Shown: piece by piece, positions 11,520-34,873 of the stretch
Position numbering within the stretch: the stretch's first letter is position 1
How the letters are laid out: each line of letters starts with the position of its first letter
Source of the DNA: Hemibagrus wyckioides
Lineage: Eukaryota > Chordata > Actinopteri > Siluriformes > Bagridae
DNA: 64,000 bases
Direction of reading: 5' to 3'
Assembly (NCBI RefSeq): GCF_019097595.1
Contig: NC_080722.1
Location: 23,413,130 to 23,477,129, forward strand
The notes under the pieces: model-generated
What the model was told of the DNA's origin: nothing
The model's database searches: none
The model's input: only the letters and a program-made list of their open reading frames with translations
Made by a program: the position numbers and the translations under genes

Positions 11520-12228
11520 CTTAGTGAGTTGGAAGTAAATAATGTGATCATACTTAATAAAAGTTTTTGTAAATAATAACACCTGGAATTGTTGTGATGG
11601 ACAAATTGCGCTTTGTGGTAATTTTAATAAATACATTCTAAAATTTCGATGCTTTGTGTAGCACTGTGGCTACACCTACATCAAGTAACAACAGAATTTA
11701 CACAGTTTCAAACAACTTTTCTGATGACTCAAACCTCCAGATCAGTTTGTTTTCAGTGAGCTTCTTCACAAAACTGCTTTCAAATTCTGTTTGCAAATAT
11801 GCCACCATTCATCGTACAATGGCTATACTAGTACAGTAGGTCAAGGTGGTGTAGCTCTAAGGTCTAAGGTCTAAAAAAATCTAAACTGAATTTGTAAGTT
11901 AGGAATAGATAAATTCATATATGCATCATATGTATTCAGCATGTACTTTTGTAGTTTACAAAATCTCAACATCAAAAGGATTTTATTATATAGTAGATAG
12001 TACAAGCTTTCTAGCATCTTGATTTATTTTGCCCTTAAAAATAAATTTAGGTTTTAAAAGCTTTATTTTATTTTTAACGTCTTATTAGTGTATGCAATAT
12101 TGTACCATGAAAAATTGATAATAAATGTTACCCGAAATTGTTAAATGTGATTTTGATCTTCAGAATTTACTTCACAATTTACTGTTATCTGAAAGATTTC
12201 TGATTATTTTAGACATTTTATATTTACA
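11520..12228. other. Intergenic AT-rich DNA
   Basis: No gene, RNA or clear repeat is recognised between the end of the prdm9-like gene and the first Tc1-like remnant. Confidence 0.5.
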
Positions 12229-12830
12229 TCGATGAGCCATAACATTAAACTCACAGCCAGGTTTAACCATAACATTAAACCAACAGTCAGTTTTTTGAAG
12301 TTGATGTGTGAAGCAGGAAAAATGGCCAAGCATCAGGGTCTGATTAAGCCAAATTGTGATGGGTAAATGACTGGATTAGAGCATCTTCAGAATAGGTCAT
12401 GTCCAAAACAGCAGGTCAGGGTGTTCTCAATATGCAGTGGTTACTATCTACCAAAAGTAGTCCAAGGAAGGACAACTGGTGAACGCCCATCTAACTGATC
12501 CCAAAGAAGAGCTTCAGTATTTGCTGATAAAGTTAATGCTTGCTATGATAGAAAGGTGTCCGAACACTCTGCTTCACAGTTTTCTATGTATGGAGCTTTG
12601 TAGCTTCAGACTAGTCAGAGTGACCAGCCTGACCCTGTCCAGTGTCCAAAACACATCCATTGGGCATGTGAGCATCAGAAAAAGACCATGGATCGATGGA
12701 AGAAGCCAACCTGGTCTGATCATTTGGAAGCCTGAGTGCGAGATGCAATATGGGATGAAGGTAAAGCCAATAGAGGCAGTGTGATGCTGTGAGCAAAGTT
12801 GTAAGTTCCCAAACTGATACACCATTTATC
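12229..12830 (+). mobile_element. Degraded Tc1-like element, family with ATCAGCCATAACATTA ends
   Basis: It begins with ATCGATGAGCCATAACATTA and runs parallel to the copy at 14570-15306, including GTTGATGTGTGAAGCAGGAAA and GATAGAAAGGTGTC. Reading frames are broken and no right terminal repeat is found. Confidence 0.6.
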
Positions 12831-14184
12831 TGGGCTTTATACACAAAAAATTACATATATAAACATCTGTCTATTCTATCCCTTCAAATCCCTGGAGTGG
12901 TGAAAATCACCTGGATATATGCTACAACTTTGCATGGAACTGACCCACCCGAGAATTGAATGACGAGCTGTTCAGAGATCACACCTTTGCCACATTTCTT
13001 TCTCTTTAACCATCACTCTCCTATCATACTTTGAATAAACATGCTATATTACCACCAAAATATGTATTATTAACATTTGGCAACGTTTAGCAATATTTTA
13101 GTAAAGTTTCGTGAAAATAGTTGCATGAAGCAAAGCAAAATTTCTTCCAGATTTACGAATGTTTTTGAAACCTTGGTTTTCTTTACACTTGTATATGTTG
13201 ATAAATGCCAATCATCTGTAAATTACCAGACATGTGCACATGTGAGGATATGTGTCATAAGCAGATGATGGCATGCAGCATTCATGAAATATACCATGTC
13301 ATTCACTTCTAGAACACTTAGTGTTACAATAAAGTGTTGCACAACATAAAGAATAAAGAAGCTGCTATGCCAAACTGAATTGATGTACACACCATTGTAA
13401 TCATTGCAATGCATTCTCCTTTTACACAGCAACATTTTTTATCTTGATCTTTTTTTTTCATGTTTAACACTAAATAGTGGCATTAATATGAAATGTTTGT
13501 TCTTAAAATATCTTCCTTACAGTTATGTGTAAATAAATAAGCAATTTTCATGAATACAAAATTAATGCCACATTTTTTCTTTAAATGCTCCTATGAACAA
13601 TTTATGGATAATTTCTTAATTGTCTTCAGCCATATACAGCAAAGGTGGAAGGTGTGTTCATCCACATCATTTTTGTTTAAATAATAAGGGTTGTAATCAT
13701 TGGCTAATCATCATTTAAAATAGGACATTATTAGAAAAAAGAAGCTAATGGAACTACTTAATTTACACTATTGGAGGATGACAGTTATTATACTGACTGA
13801 AGTTACTGATTTAATGTATGTTTTCCTTTGTTTGAGCACATTTTTTGGCTACCAGCTACTATGGTAAGACATAGGATAAACTAGTTGGGATCATCATGCA
13901 TTTTCCCAGTTTTGAAAGCTATTAACCAGATAACTACACTAAAAGAAAAGAGATATTGCAGTGCAAGCTGATTAAGTAGCCTGATGGTAAATTGTGTCTT
14001 AAAAATAATCATAGTCTTTTTTAGGGAATTTTTCGTATGTTCTCACCACATAACAACATGAATTATATATATTACATATTGCTGAATTGCCAACATTACT
14101 TTTTTCAAGCTCATGCAGTTCCACTAAATAATAGGGTCCTAAACAAGTCTTGATAGGAGATTTTGTTAAGGCATCGGTCCTTTG
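12831..14184. other. Intergenic DNA without recognised features
   Basis: AT-rich sequence. Short ORFs here have no recognisable similarity and no splice context. Confidence 0.5.
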
Positions 14185-14360
14185 TAAAACTGCGGATGCC
14201 CTTATCCAAACTGACTTACAGTTTATATAACTGAGCAATTAAGGGCCAGTTAAGGGCCTTGCTCAAGGGCCCAGCTGTGGCTTGGTGGAGTGGACCTGGA
14301 ATTCAAGATCACAACCTTCTAATCAGTAGTCCACCACCTTAACCACTAAGCTACCACATA
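14185..14360 (-). repeat. Fish interspersed repeat (CCCTTATCCAAACTGACTTA type)
   Basis: It contains CCCTTATCCAAACTGACTTA, then GGGCCTTGCTCAAGGGCCCA and a tail ending in CACTAAGCTACCAC. This is a short repeat found through many teleost genomes. Related copies lie at 20184-20415, 31885-31960 and 56218-56275. Its class is uncertain. Confidence 0.6.
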
Positions 14361-14569
14361 CCACAGGCAAAATTTTCAGATCAGTGCAGTATTTTTCATG
14401 CAATGTTTATTGCTGCTGTGCTCCTTGATGATCATGTTTGGCTCTCCAGTTGTTTGACCTTGTCTGACATTTAGGCAATAAATTGATATTTTATATTTGG
14501 CTGTGTCATTGCAGATGATTCTGAAAAAACAATTTGATATAAATAACACAAAAATATTGATTTTACTTA

Positions 14570-15306
14570 CACCGATCAGCCATAAAATTATGATCACTGA
14601 CAGGTAAAGTGAATAACACTGATGATCTCCTCATCATGGCACCTGTTAGTGGGTGGGATATATTAGGCATCAAGTGAACATTTTGTCCCCAAAGTTGATG
14701 TGTTAGAAGCAGGAAAAATGGGCAAGCGTAAGGATTTGAGCGAGTTGGAAAAGGGTTAAATTGTGATGGCTAGACAACTGGATCAGAGCATCTTCAAAAC
14801 TGCAGCTCTTGTGGGGTGTTCCCAGTCTGCAGTGGTCAGTATCTATCAAAAGTGGTCCAAGGAAGAACCGCCGACAGGGTCATAGGCAGCCAAGGCTCAC
14901 TGATGCACGTGCAGTGTGAAGGCTGGCCAGTGTGGTCTGACACAACAGACGAGCTACTGTTGCTCAACTCATAGCAGTTAATGCTGGTTCTGATAGAAAG
15001 GTGTCAGAATACACAATGCATCACAGTTTGTACGTATTGGGCTGCATAGCTGCAGACTATTCCCCAGATCTCAATCAAATCGAGCATCTGTGGGATGTGC
15101 TGGACAAACAAGTCGGATCCATGGAGGCCCCACTTTGCAACTTACAGGACTTAAAGGTTCTGTTGCTAACATCATGCCAGATACCACAGCACACCTTCAG
15201 CGATCTAGTGGCGTCCATGCCTCGGCGGGTCAGGGCTGTTTTATCAGCAAAATGGGGAACCAACACAATATTAGGCAGGTTGTTATAATGTTATGCCTGA
15301 TTGATG
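14570..15306 (+). mobile_element. Internally deleted Tc1-like element
   Basis: Inverted ends (CACCGATCAGCCATAA on the left, TTATGCCTGATTGATG on the right) are flanked by TA at 14568 and 15307. At 15001-15288 a frame preserves [15 protein letters not shown] and a PRRVRAVLSAKWGTN-like C-terminus typical of Tc1 transposases. The middle of the transposase is missing, so it is non-autonomous. Relatives lie at 12229, 21413, 37380 and 57340. Confidence 0.7.
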
Positions 15307-16154
15307 TATGTTAATGACAAAATCAGACAAATAATATATTAAACATATTAAATAACTGATTTACATTTAAACAAACAATTAATAAAGAGTATTGACCTGG
15401 AATAGATTTATGCCATTATATATATATTTAATTAATAATTATAGATTTGTTATTATATAATGATAAGCACCTCATTTAGAGTCAGACCACACTCAAAATC
15501 TAAAATCTTTACAGTATAAATATAAATATAAATCTTAAGCAGAATTTCACACATATGTGAAACAGGCAGACGTTTTGGTCAAGGTGCTCCTGTTACTGTA
15601 ATATGATTTGTATACATTCCTGGTGGAATTGTAAATGTTAGGCCAGACATGGGGGTATTTCTTTGTGACTAGATTGACTGGAATAAAGGCATACTTGCTG
15701 GAACAATTTATCAGCCATATGGCATAGGAAAGATATGAATATTGATCTCTTCTATTCAATAATTCAACTGTTCCACCTATTCTAATTAATATTCATTAGA
15801 CAAGTATATAATATCAGTTAAATATATTAATTTCTGATGATTAAAAATGACACTTTCAGTTTTTGTTTTTGTAATTCTAATGATAAGTAGACAGCACTGT
15901 AAAAACTGATGTCTGCCCTCAGCAAATATGGCTTAGTAAATCAAATAGATTTTACTTAAAAAAATGTAGCTTTGAACATTACATAATTTAAAGCTGCAAT
16001 TGTTACATAATATATTGAGTGTATGGTTTACTTTGAATAATAAAGAACAATTACTAGTAATTATAAGCAAAGTCACCAATAATGTGGAGTTTAGTGAATT
16101 TAGCAATTTGCTGCGGCCATTTTGCACAAGCTGAGCTTACAGTGAAGGACTGTT

Positions 16155-16190
16155 GAAATGAAATGAAATGAAATGAAATGAAATGAAATG
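16155..16190. repeat. (AAATG)n microsatellite
   Basis: About seven perfect copies of GAAAT in tandem. Confidence 0.9.
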
Positions 16191-16578
16191 TTAATCCACA
16201 GTGAAGGTAAGCAACTATAAACGTTATGTGAAATAAGCATTTCTTTATCAAATATTCTGAATATACACTTTACAATTCTTTTAAACAAATTTAATACACA
16301 TTTTAATAGATGTGTGTGTACCTGCTGGGGGCTTGAACTTTTGTGAGACGAAAATTTACATTGTAAAGAAGCTTTTGATGTTGAATGATTAAAATGTCTC
16401 TATTATCTTTCTTTGATCGTAGTATTGTGATTTAGTGCTGATATAGTATCTCTCAGTGTTGGCTCTGTAATATTCATACCAACATACTTATTCACACAGT
16501 AAAATATAGGCTGTTTTTTTTTTTTTTTTAACAATTTTTATATATTTTTTTTAATTACTTACATAAGATCATTCTTTA

Positions 16579-16620
<42 letters not shown>

Positions 16621-17864
16621 TGTTTTATCAGTCATTTCTTGAACAAAAACAAATCTTGGGTTATCTGACTTTGGGTGTTAAGGTAAGAACTTTTACAGTA
16701 ATTTTCCAAGATGAGGTATTAGATCTCTGTGTGTAAAGACGGAATATATGTTTAAATAATGATTCTCTTGTGATCTGTCCATTTTGCTTCCTAAAGTAGT
16801 ATTAGAATTATTGCCTTGTACAATTGAACTATTATTGATTTACTGTTTTGTTTCAGGACATTAATGGGGCAGTAGATTAAGAAGACCAAGACACACAAGC
16901 ATACTGTTGTTACAGAATGTTTACTGTTGTTCAGTAATATATTTCAAAGATGCATATTTGTATTAAAAGGTATAAATTGCTGAACTTAAATGTTTTAAGA
17001 CAAATTTGACATTTGACATTTGTCAAAAAAAAAGAAAGAAATATTTTAATATTCTTCAACTGACTGTTGTTTCTTTCACTCATTGTAATATATATCTTTT
17101 TGATTAATAACTAGGTATTTTAAAATTCAAGAACTTAAAATTAACAATATAGATTAGCTTAAAATTTATAGTGGATTAAACAAACCTTTATGGTAGAAAT
17201 GGCTTAAATTTATTAGTAAAAACTACTTAAAATATTTTGTTGCACCAACCAATACATTTCAGCAAAATATTTTGCTGGGATACTCAAAATTAAAATTGCT
17301 TAAAATCCCATGAGAAAATTATTTTACAAAGGGGCTTGCAAAAATGATGCATTAAATTTTTAAGTAAATCTAGCATATTATTTTTTTGAGTGAGTGATCA
17401 AACGTTCTGTATGTTTCCTGATTTCCTACATCAGTCAGCACAGTTGTGTTCAAACAGTTTCTAAGGCAGACATTAAAAAACAATTTGTAAAAACACAGCA
17501 ATAGTGAAAAGGTACCGTGTTATGTTGTTTTGTTTTGTTTTTAAACTTTATTTGACTCATCCACCCCTGTAGACTGGAGGTGTCATGGCTTGGGTTGGTG
17601 TGTTACCTGATTTTGTTTGTGCTGTCGAATGCCAATCACTTGTAAAATGCACAACACATGCACACTGCTGCTCATTTATATTCAGTGATGCCAAAGTGAC
17701 TAAATAAAAAAACATATATCAGGGGCAGAAGAGCATGTTATTTTGTATCTACACAAATAAAAGATTGAATTTAGCAGTATAACATTTCCTGAAAATTCTA
17801 GAAACCTTGAGACAATTATAAAAAAGTGTCATTCAGATGACAGTTAAGTAAGGAGATATGAAAA

Positions 17865-18120
17865 TAGGGCAAAACAATTGTAGCATTGCCTCCTCATTGC
17901 TCCAGGATCTGGCCCAGGATCTGAACTTGGGCCTATGTGGAGTTTTTGTTCTCCCTGTGTTCATTAAGATTTTCATTCCTCTGTCCAAAAACATGTACAT
18001 AGGCGGCCTGGCTATGATAAATTGCCCTGTGTTCGGGCAGAGTTCCTGTAATTACCTCTGGATTCAGTGCATCTCTTAACAGGAAACTGAGGTTACTGAA
18101 GAAATATGAATGAATGAATG
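17865..18120 (+). repeat. Teleost short interspersed repeat with (TGAA)n tail
   Basis: The TGTGGAGTTTTTGTTCTCCC and CTGTCCAAAAACATGTACAT segments, followed by (TGAA)n, match the layout of a widespread fish repeat. The copy is diverged. Confidence 0.5.
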
Positions 18121-18321
18121 AATGAATGTCTCTCAGAAACCTAAGCTAAGCTATAGGCCTCTTATGAATTTTTAGAAAGGGGCTATATCGCAGTGGTGTT
18201 TTATTTTCATTACTGAATGAAATTGAATGGTAGACCTACTAATTCTGAATGCACTGGTAAGCAGGGTTAAAATTATTTCTCAACTTTAAACCTTATAAAT
18301 TTTTTTTTTTTTCTCTATGTT

Positions 18322-18412
18322 TCTATATTTCTGTAAAGCTGCTTTGAGACAATGTCCATTGTTAAAAGCGCTATACAAATACATTTTATTGAATTGAATT
18401 ACAATTAAAGCA
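18322..18412 (-). repeat. Fish interspersed repeat (GACAATGTCCATTG type)
   Basis: AAGCTGCTTTGAGACAATGT and GCGCTATACAAAT are in reverse orientation to the copy at 31680-31770. This is a short repeat common in teleosts, possibly a LINE 3' end. Confidence 0.6.
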
Positions 18413-18730
18413 AAGACTAGCAAAATCAGACTGACAATGAATAGTAATCCTTTTGGAAACTAAATTTTTATTTGATTCACATTACTTGCGTTTGCACTAT
18501 ATTTTTACATTTTGATAATCGATATTTTGCTTGTAGATTTAATTACATATTTAATGTATATTTGATGTGTCGAGCCGTTGAGTGTATATAATACTGTATG
18601 TAAACTGGTCGAGCTCTTGAAACGACTGTGAGCTCTGGATTAGCTCGCGCTCTCTGCGAATCGGTTCAAAAATGAATCACTACGTGAACTTTTCAATGCA
18701 ACAGCTGGGTAAGGCAGTTAAACTACGCGC

Positions 18731-29019
<10,289 letters not shown>

Positions 29020-29136
29020 TTGACTAGTTTACATTGACAGCAGTTTGTCACACACACAGAATGTGCACCTTCAAAAATTCAGGCAACTCCCTTAGAAGTA
29101 CTCTACTCACACTTCACATAGGTGCAGAATAATGCA

Positions 29137-29142
29137 AATAAA
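29137..29142 (+). terminator. Candidate poly(A) signal of lmf1
   Basis: AATAAA about 120 bp after the lmf1 stop codon. Confidence 0.55.
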
Positions 29143-29291
29143 TATATATATTTTTTGCGATACGTGTGTGTATATATATATATAATCATATAAATAAATG
29201 TAAAAACAATAAATGAATGATTATACCATGATTGTGTATTGAGTCTGAGACAAATCTTTGAGTCTGAGAAGTTGAAAAGGAATATGTCACA

Positions 29292-29340
29292 TAATGATAG
29301 ATAGATAGATACTTTATTCATCCCAAAGGGAAATCCCCAC
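29292..29340 (-). repeat. LINE-type 3' tail
   Basis: GATAGATAGATACTTTATTC followed by ATCCCAAAGGGAAAT is a short end segment shared by many fish LINE and SINE families. Only the end is present. Confidence 0.5.
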
Positions 29341-29344
29341 TTCA

Positions 29345-29974
29345 GTGTTTTTGCCAGATGTATTGGATACCATAGCACTTTGACAGATCAATGATGGATC
29401 TGTTTTAGTCAGTAACCTGCAAGACATATTTTGGGACATAGCTTTACAGCAGTTGAGATATTTTAGTATCCAGGCACCATGTCTATATTGTCCTGGGGGA
29501 AATAATGTGTGTTATGTAACCTTGGACCTTTTACATTTGACCTTTTTTACTAAAAAGCATGTACAAATGCAGAGAGTTTTTTTTACCTCTATAAATCCAG
29601 CAAACAATCCCAGCAAACTTTGTTGAGAGTGAATAATGATTTGTCTTTGACAAGGTGAAAACAATGATTGGGAACCTGTCAATCCTGATAAATTTGTTCA
29701 CAAATTTGAACAATTCTGAAAAAACTCAGTCCAAAGTGCCATAGGCTTGATAAGAAACTTTGTGTCTGTTGTGTTGTGGAGCAACAACAAATTAAATACT
29801 GTAAAGTAAAGTAAAGTAAAAAAAAACAAAAAAACATTTCATCTTTATACATTAAACTTCAAGACACAGGCTAATTATTATGCCACTATAAGCACTGATG
29901 TCTAAGTGGTAAGCTTATTGTTTTGACATTAGTAGTATGAATTTTGAAAATATTTCAGAAAGAGCTAAATGTTT
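29345..29974. other. Intergenic DNA
   Basis: No gene or identified repeat. A short GTAAA repeat lies near 29803. Confidence 0.5.
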
Positions 29975-29984
29975 AAATAATGAT

Positions 29985-31083
29985 CGGGCCCAAGCAACGG
30001 CACCATCGCTGCCCAGGCACACCAGACACAGTGGGTACATGCATATAAAGGGGAAATACCAAAAGGACAAAAGTGACAATTTGGGTCTAATGTACACTCA
30101 GAGCATTGTAAACTGACGTCAAAAGACTCTCCCTCTAAACTATATTACTTGATCAGTTGAAGTGTATATACATTTTTTGGGTGACAGTATTTATAAATTG
30201 TGAACATTAAGCCATATTTAAAAAAAAAAAAAAAAAAAAAAAGTAAAGGGGAAAGAGATTTATCTAGTGGAGTTGGTTTAGTACTGCAGGAGTCAGGCCA
30301 ACACCATGTCTAGTCAATGGACTGATGAATGTAAAAATTTGTTGTGAGCCATTTGAGCGTCACAAAATCATGAAACTAAGCAAGCTTACTCACAACCAGT
30401 TGTTTTTTCTCTGTAAAATGTTTTGAAACATTAGGACTTTCCACTGTTAAGATATAAAATATTAATTTTCTTCTATTATGTCCTTATTTAAATTTACTCA
30501 ACATAATCCTAAGATTTCATGTAGATCACTTAATGTACACAAAAGTTATTAGCCACTTTCTGTTTCCTTTTTTCGCCATAAGTTTAAGGGCACCTCAAGG
30601 CTGAACCGTTTGAGATATCAAAAATCCCTTTTTTTCCCTCAATCCCATTGGGTGCGTTTTGCAAACAACTCAAAATAACTGACTTCCTGTGGATTAGACT
30701 CAGTGACATGCAATGGGAAAGTTCTTCAGCTCAATGAGATCTATGTTTGTACTGGATTTTACATTTTTATGTGCAATTGTGTATCAGCTATGCAGCAAGA
30801 TTTTCCAGGGGGTGCTGTGACGGGTGTGTGCCACGCCCAGGGCCGAGCCACACTGACCTCCTAATGGCCACAGAATCCAACCTGTCTGCTTATTTCCATG
30901 AGTTTTTGAGCATGTAAAGACCCCCAAAACGGCCTGGATGATTGAAATTTTTTTAAAAAATAAATAAAAAATAACAATCCTTAGAAGAACAAGAGGGCCC
31001 TCTGCACTACTAGTGCTTGGGCCCTAATAATAATCCTTAGAAGAACAAGAGGGCCCTCTGCACCACTAGTGCTTAGGCCCTAA
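29985..31083. mobile_element. Non-autonomous element bounded by GGGCCC-containing ends
   Basis: The left edge has CGGGCCCAAGCAACGGCACC. The right edge has AGAGGGCCCTCTGCACTAC then TAGTGCTTGGGCCCTAATAA, a terminus type seen in fish non-autonomous DNA transposons. The right-end segment is present twice in tandem (about 30973-31028 and 31029-31083). No coding capacity is seen. A poly(A) run lies at 30219-30242. Confidence 0.5.
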
Positions 31084-31269
31084 TTAGAAAAGAATGAATC
31101 AATATACAAAATACACTTTACAGAGCACTTTTTGGAATCAGTAAAAAAACACTAGGGGGTTTCACTTTTCTCTCAAAATATCCTCGATTCTACATGGCAT
31201 GAAACATTTCTTTGAGATTCTGGTCCATGTTGACATGATTGCAGATTTTTCATGCACTTTCATGTTACA

Positions 31270-31650
31270 AATCTCTGGTTTTACCACAACCTATTTGGAT
31301 TCAGGGATAGTGGATATTTGGATGGCCACTGAAGAACAGTGAACTCATTGTCATGTTCAGAAAACCAGTTTGAGACATGGTGCATTATCATGCTGGAAGT
31401 AGCTGTTAGAATATGACAACAATACTCCAATAGGCTGTGGCATTCAAGCGCTCTAAAAGTGTGCCCAAAGTGTGCCATGAAAAAATCCCCCACACCATTA
31501 CACCACCTCCACCAGTCTGGACTGTTGAAACAAGGCAGGTTGAGTCCAAGGTTTCATGCTGTTGGCATCAAATAGAAATACTTAAACCAGCTCATCTAGC
31601 ACTAACAATTATACCACAGTCAAATCATTACATTTTTCCTAAATTCTGAT
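31270..31650 (-). pseudogene. Tc1-like transposase fragment
   Basis: A minus-strand frame keeps NWFSEHDNEFTVLQWPS and a damaged LNPNRLW, the stretch leading to the third catalytic residue of a fish Tc1 family. Confidence 0.6.
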
Positions 31651-31679
31651 GTAAACATTACCTGAAGCTGTTGGCCTGA

Positions 31680-31770
31680 TTTTATTCAATTCATTTAAAT
31701 TCAATTTTATTTGTATAGCGCCTTGTACAATGGACATTGTCTCAAAGCAGCTTTACAAAAGAAGATAAAC
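31680..31770 (+). repeat. Fish interspersed repeat (GACAATGTCCATTG type)
   Basis: ATTTGTATAGCGCCTTGTAC followed by AATGGACATTGTCTCAAAGC. Same repeat as 18322-18412, opposite strand. Confidence 0.6.
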
Positions 31771-31884
31771 AGAGAAAAGAGAGGGGGGGGAATAAATAAA
31801 TAAAAATAAATATATAACTAACTAACTAGAAATAAAAATAATTAATTTAATTAATTTATTAAACTACTATGTGTTGCACTTCTG

Positions 31885-31960
31885 CCACATTACATTATAT
31901 TTACAGCATTTGGCAGACACCCTTATTCAGAGCAACTTACATTTATTGATACATTGATAC
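31885..31960 (+). repeat. Fish interspersed repeat (GCATTTGGCAGACACCC type)
   Basis: ACAGCATTTGGCAGACACCC followed by TTATTCAGAGCAACTTACAT. Same family as 14185 and 56218. Confidence 0.6.
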
Positions 31961-32224
31961 AACAAAAGAATGTACACTCTTCTATAAGTCTATTTTAATA
32001 AGGTCAAAAATAACATTGTGTGGTCCTGAACAACTTCTATAAACAAACAAATTAGTTAATGTGACAACAACAAAAAACACAAAAGATTTCAATATGTTGT
32101 CATGTTTGTTACAACATTCAGAAACCAGAAAGTAAAAATTAAAGTAAACCCTTCTGACAATCATTAAGAGAATAATTAGCATGTAGATGTTAGTAATTAA
32201 ATATACAGAAGCAGTTAATCAAGA

Positions 32225-32645
32225 AGTGTGACTACCTCTATAAAAGCAGAACCTGTGTGTGTTATGCCAAGAAGAGCAGAGAAGAAATTGTTGCTACTCA
32301 TCAGTCAGTTATATGACCATTCTACAGTGGAGGGTGATGATTTGGAATTGTTTTGTAGCCTCTGTACCTGGGAAACTTGTAATCAGTGAGACAAAAATTA
32401 GTGCCACCAGAATATTCTTGAAACTGGGCCATGCAACAGGCCCAGGCACACCAACAAGCTGACATATGAACAGGTAAAAAACAAAAAGTCCTCAGACTTC
32501 AGCCCCACTGAGATGTTTAAAAATTAACAAACTGAAGCAATGAAAAGTGGACCAGAATTTCTCCAAAATGAAGAGATTCAACTTCAAGTTATTGTTACTG
32601 AATTATAGGGTGTACTTATTTTTCCCACATGGTTTCTAAATGTTT
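32225..32645 (+). mobile_element. Tc1-like remnant with internal deletion
   Basis: Pieces resemble a Tc1 element of the type containing an internal GGTCATGCAACAGGACAATG-like block (here GGCCATGCAACAGGCCCAGG). The end GGGTGTACTTATTTTTCCCA is typical of that family. No intact frame. Confidence 0.5.
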
Positions 32646-33329
32646 GTTTACTTTTTGGCAAAAATGACTACATATTTAAATCTGTTGTATCACCTGAGGT
32701 TATTTGTTTATTATATAGAAGTTGGTGAGTACCACACAATTGTTATTTATGCCCTGTTAGAAATAAAAGAGAGCATACTTTCTTTTATCTATACCTGTAA
32801 TTATTCTGATAGTGTCTTTTTAGTGTCTTTTAGTCAGTGAATGGTCACAGAGAAATCAGTGTAGATAGAGATAGTGTTTGATAGAAATTGTATAGTGTAC
32901 TGTCTAGCATTAGCATTGCATCTGCTTCTCCAGGGACTGTTGAACAAGGCTTATGATGCTGTGCATTCCAACCACAACCTTAGTTGAGTCAAATGACATA
33001 TGTACTATTGTAGACTGTTTCTGTGTACTAACACGTTTCCTATTACAGTCAGCGTTAGGAATTTTAAAAACCTTCATAAATATGGAAATGTTTAGTTTGT
33101 GTACCAATCATCTGAATTTTCTAGATTTATAAATGATTTTGAATGTCAGTATTGCTCTTAATGATGCTAATGACAAAAAGCGTTATTATAATTCTCCCCA
33201 TTCACATTACAATTCTCCAAAACAAGCCTTTCACCTGATGGTGGCAGCAGACTGTGTAAGATAAATTGCAAGAGCTTTTTTCCCTCTGATGACACCTGCA
33301 TACAAATTTACTGAATGCTATTTACTCGA

Positions 33330-34040
33330 ACATTCACTAATAAGCCAATCATGTAGCGGTGGCATACAGATGGGGTTAATGTTGCCATCAAACTTCAGAA
33401 TGGAGAAAAAATGTGATCTCAATTATTTTGAACCTGACATGATTGTTGGTGCTTAGCCTTATTGAATGAAATACCTTTGATGGGAGAGGTCAACAGAGAC
33501 TTGTTCAATCTGACAGAAAGTCTACAGTAACTCAGGTAACAACTGGACATTTGAAGACTTGAAAAATGTTGCCTGGTCAGATTAATCTCAATTTTTGCTG
33601 AGACACACAGATAGAAGTGTCCGAATTGGTGCCAACCTCATGATTTATGAACCCAACCTGTGATGTGTGATACCTGTGAACAGTCCAGAATGGTGGAGTT
33701 GGTGTAATGGTGTTTTCTTGGCACACTCTGGGCTGGTCAAAACAAAATAATCATTGCTTGAATGCCACAGCCTATTTAAGTGTTGTTGCTGACCATTTGC
33801 ATCCCACCGTGGCCACAATTCACCCATCTTCTAATGGTTACATCCAGTGGGATAATGCTGTCATGTCAACATGGAACAGGAATGTTACTTCTAAAATCTA
33901 TACCAAGAAGAGGCTGAGGCTGTTCTGTGATGAAAGTGAGGCCCTACCCAATATTTCAGTACTAGAATGGAGTATATATACACACAATAAAAGATCTAAT
34001 GCCTGTGAAGGACAGGGGAGATGCTAAACTTTTTTGAACA
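33330..34040 (+). mobile_element. Tc1-like remnant (MVFSWHTLGW family)
   Basis: The plus frame from 33707 encodes WHTLGWSKQNNHCLNATAYL and PSSNGYIQWDNAV, matching the core of a common fish Tc1 family; the second catalytic Asp region is kept as WDNAV. The 5' part carries AGAATGGAGAAAAAATGTGA. Frameshifts and deletions make it inactive. Confidence 0.65.
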
Positions 34041-34044
34041 TGTT

Positions 34045-34600
34045 CATCAAACAACTCTTTCACCAGTCTTGCTGTGTGTATTGGTGCATTATCATCCTGA
34101 TACATGGCACCACTTTCTGTAGGTTCGCAGGTGGTTGTTGTAGTGTTGCTAATGCAGTTTACTAGGGAGGTGTGTGTTAGGGTGTTTGTAACTGGTTGTA
34201 CTTCAAGAAGTTGCTAGGGTTTAGGTGGGTAGAAAAGTCCACTGTTAATTATCTTTAATGCATTTAAATGGACAAATGTTTAAATCAAAAACCAGAAAAT
34301 GTAAATTCCTTCTGATGACTTTCCTATACTGGAAAAACACCATACTGCACAAGCGAGACTTATTCCATAAATGTTAAATGTCTTCATATGACTCCCAGAG
34401 TCGTAGAAGTTACATCCAAACTTTTTGTGATTCGCATCCTTAAAGAGCCAGAGACTGAAACATGATGATAAATTCCTCTTGCTCTTCCCTTTTCTTTATT
34501 TATTATTCATAATGATGTATTTTCATCAAGCATAACTCGTTTATTTGTGTTTTTTCAATTGCATTTACTGCCATTGTATATTTGACCTATGTGACGTTTA
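34045..34600. other. Intergenic DNA upstream of pemt
   Basis: No gene or clear repeat recognised. Confidence 0.45.
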
Positions 34601-34612
34601 TAGATACAAAAT

Positions 34613-34620
34613 CCGGAAGT
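34613..34620 (+). promoter_or_regulatory. ETS/GABP motif upstream of pemt
   Basis: CCGGAAGT, the ETS/GABP core, lies about 260 bp before the pemt ATG. A second CCGGAA lies near 34663. No TATA box is evident, so a TATA-less promoter is likely. Confidence 0.4.
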
Positions 34621-34873
34621 AAAATGAGTTCACACGCCTGTTGGCGCTCAAGTAATGCTGCAACCGGAACATCATACTCGGTACAGTTTGAACTTCAATA
34701 CCCACAATTCATTTCAGCATCAGGTTAAAGTTGAAATGTTTTACATGCATTGGAAACAGCACTAGCGTCAGGTTGAAATAAATTATATTATTCCTTAAAA
34801 TGTTCATAACTGGTGTTTGCGGCAGCAGAGCATGTTCTGTAGCTTAGAGCTAAAGTGAAATGAATGTGTTTTC

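Larger units (their letters stand above)
15310..18320. other. Intergenic DNA with simple repeats and one fish repeat
   Basis: No gene is recognised. An (AAATG)n tract lies at 16155-16190 and a CT-rich tract at about 16579-16620. At about 17865-18120 a short interspersed repeat (CCTATGTGGAGTTTTTGTTC ... ending in repeated TGAA) resembles a common teleost repeat with a microsatellite tail. Confidence 0.5.
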
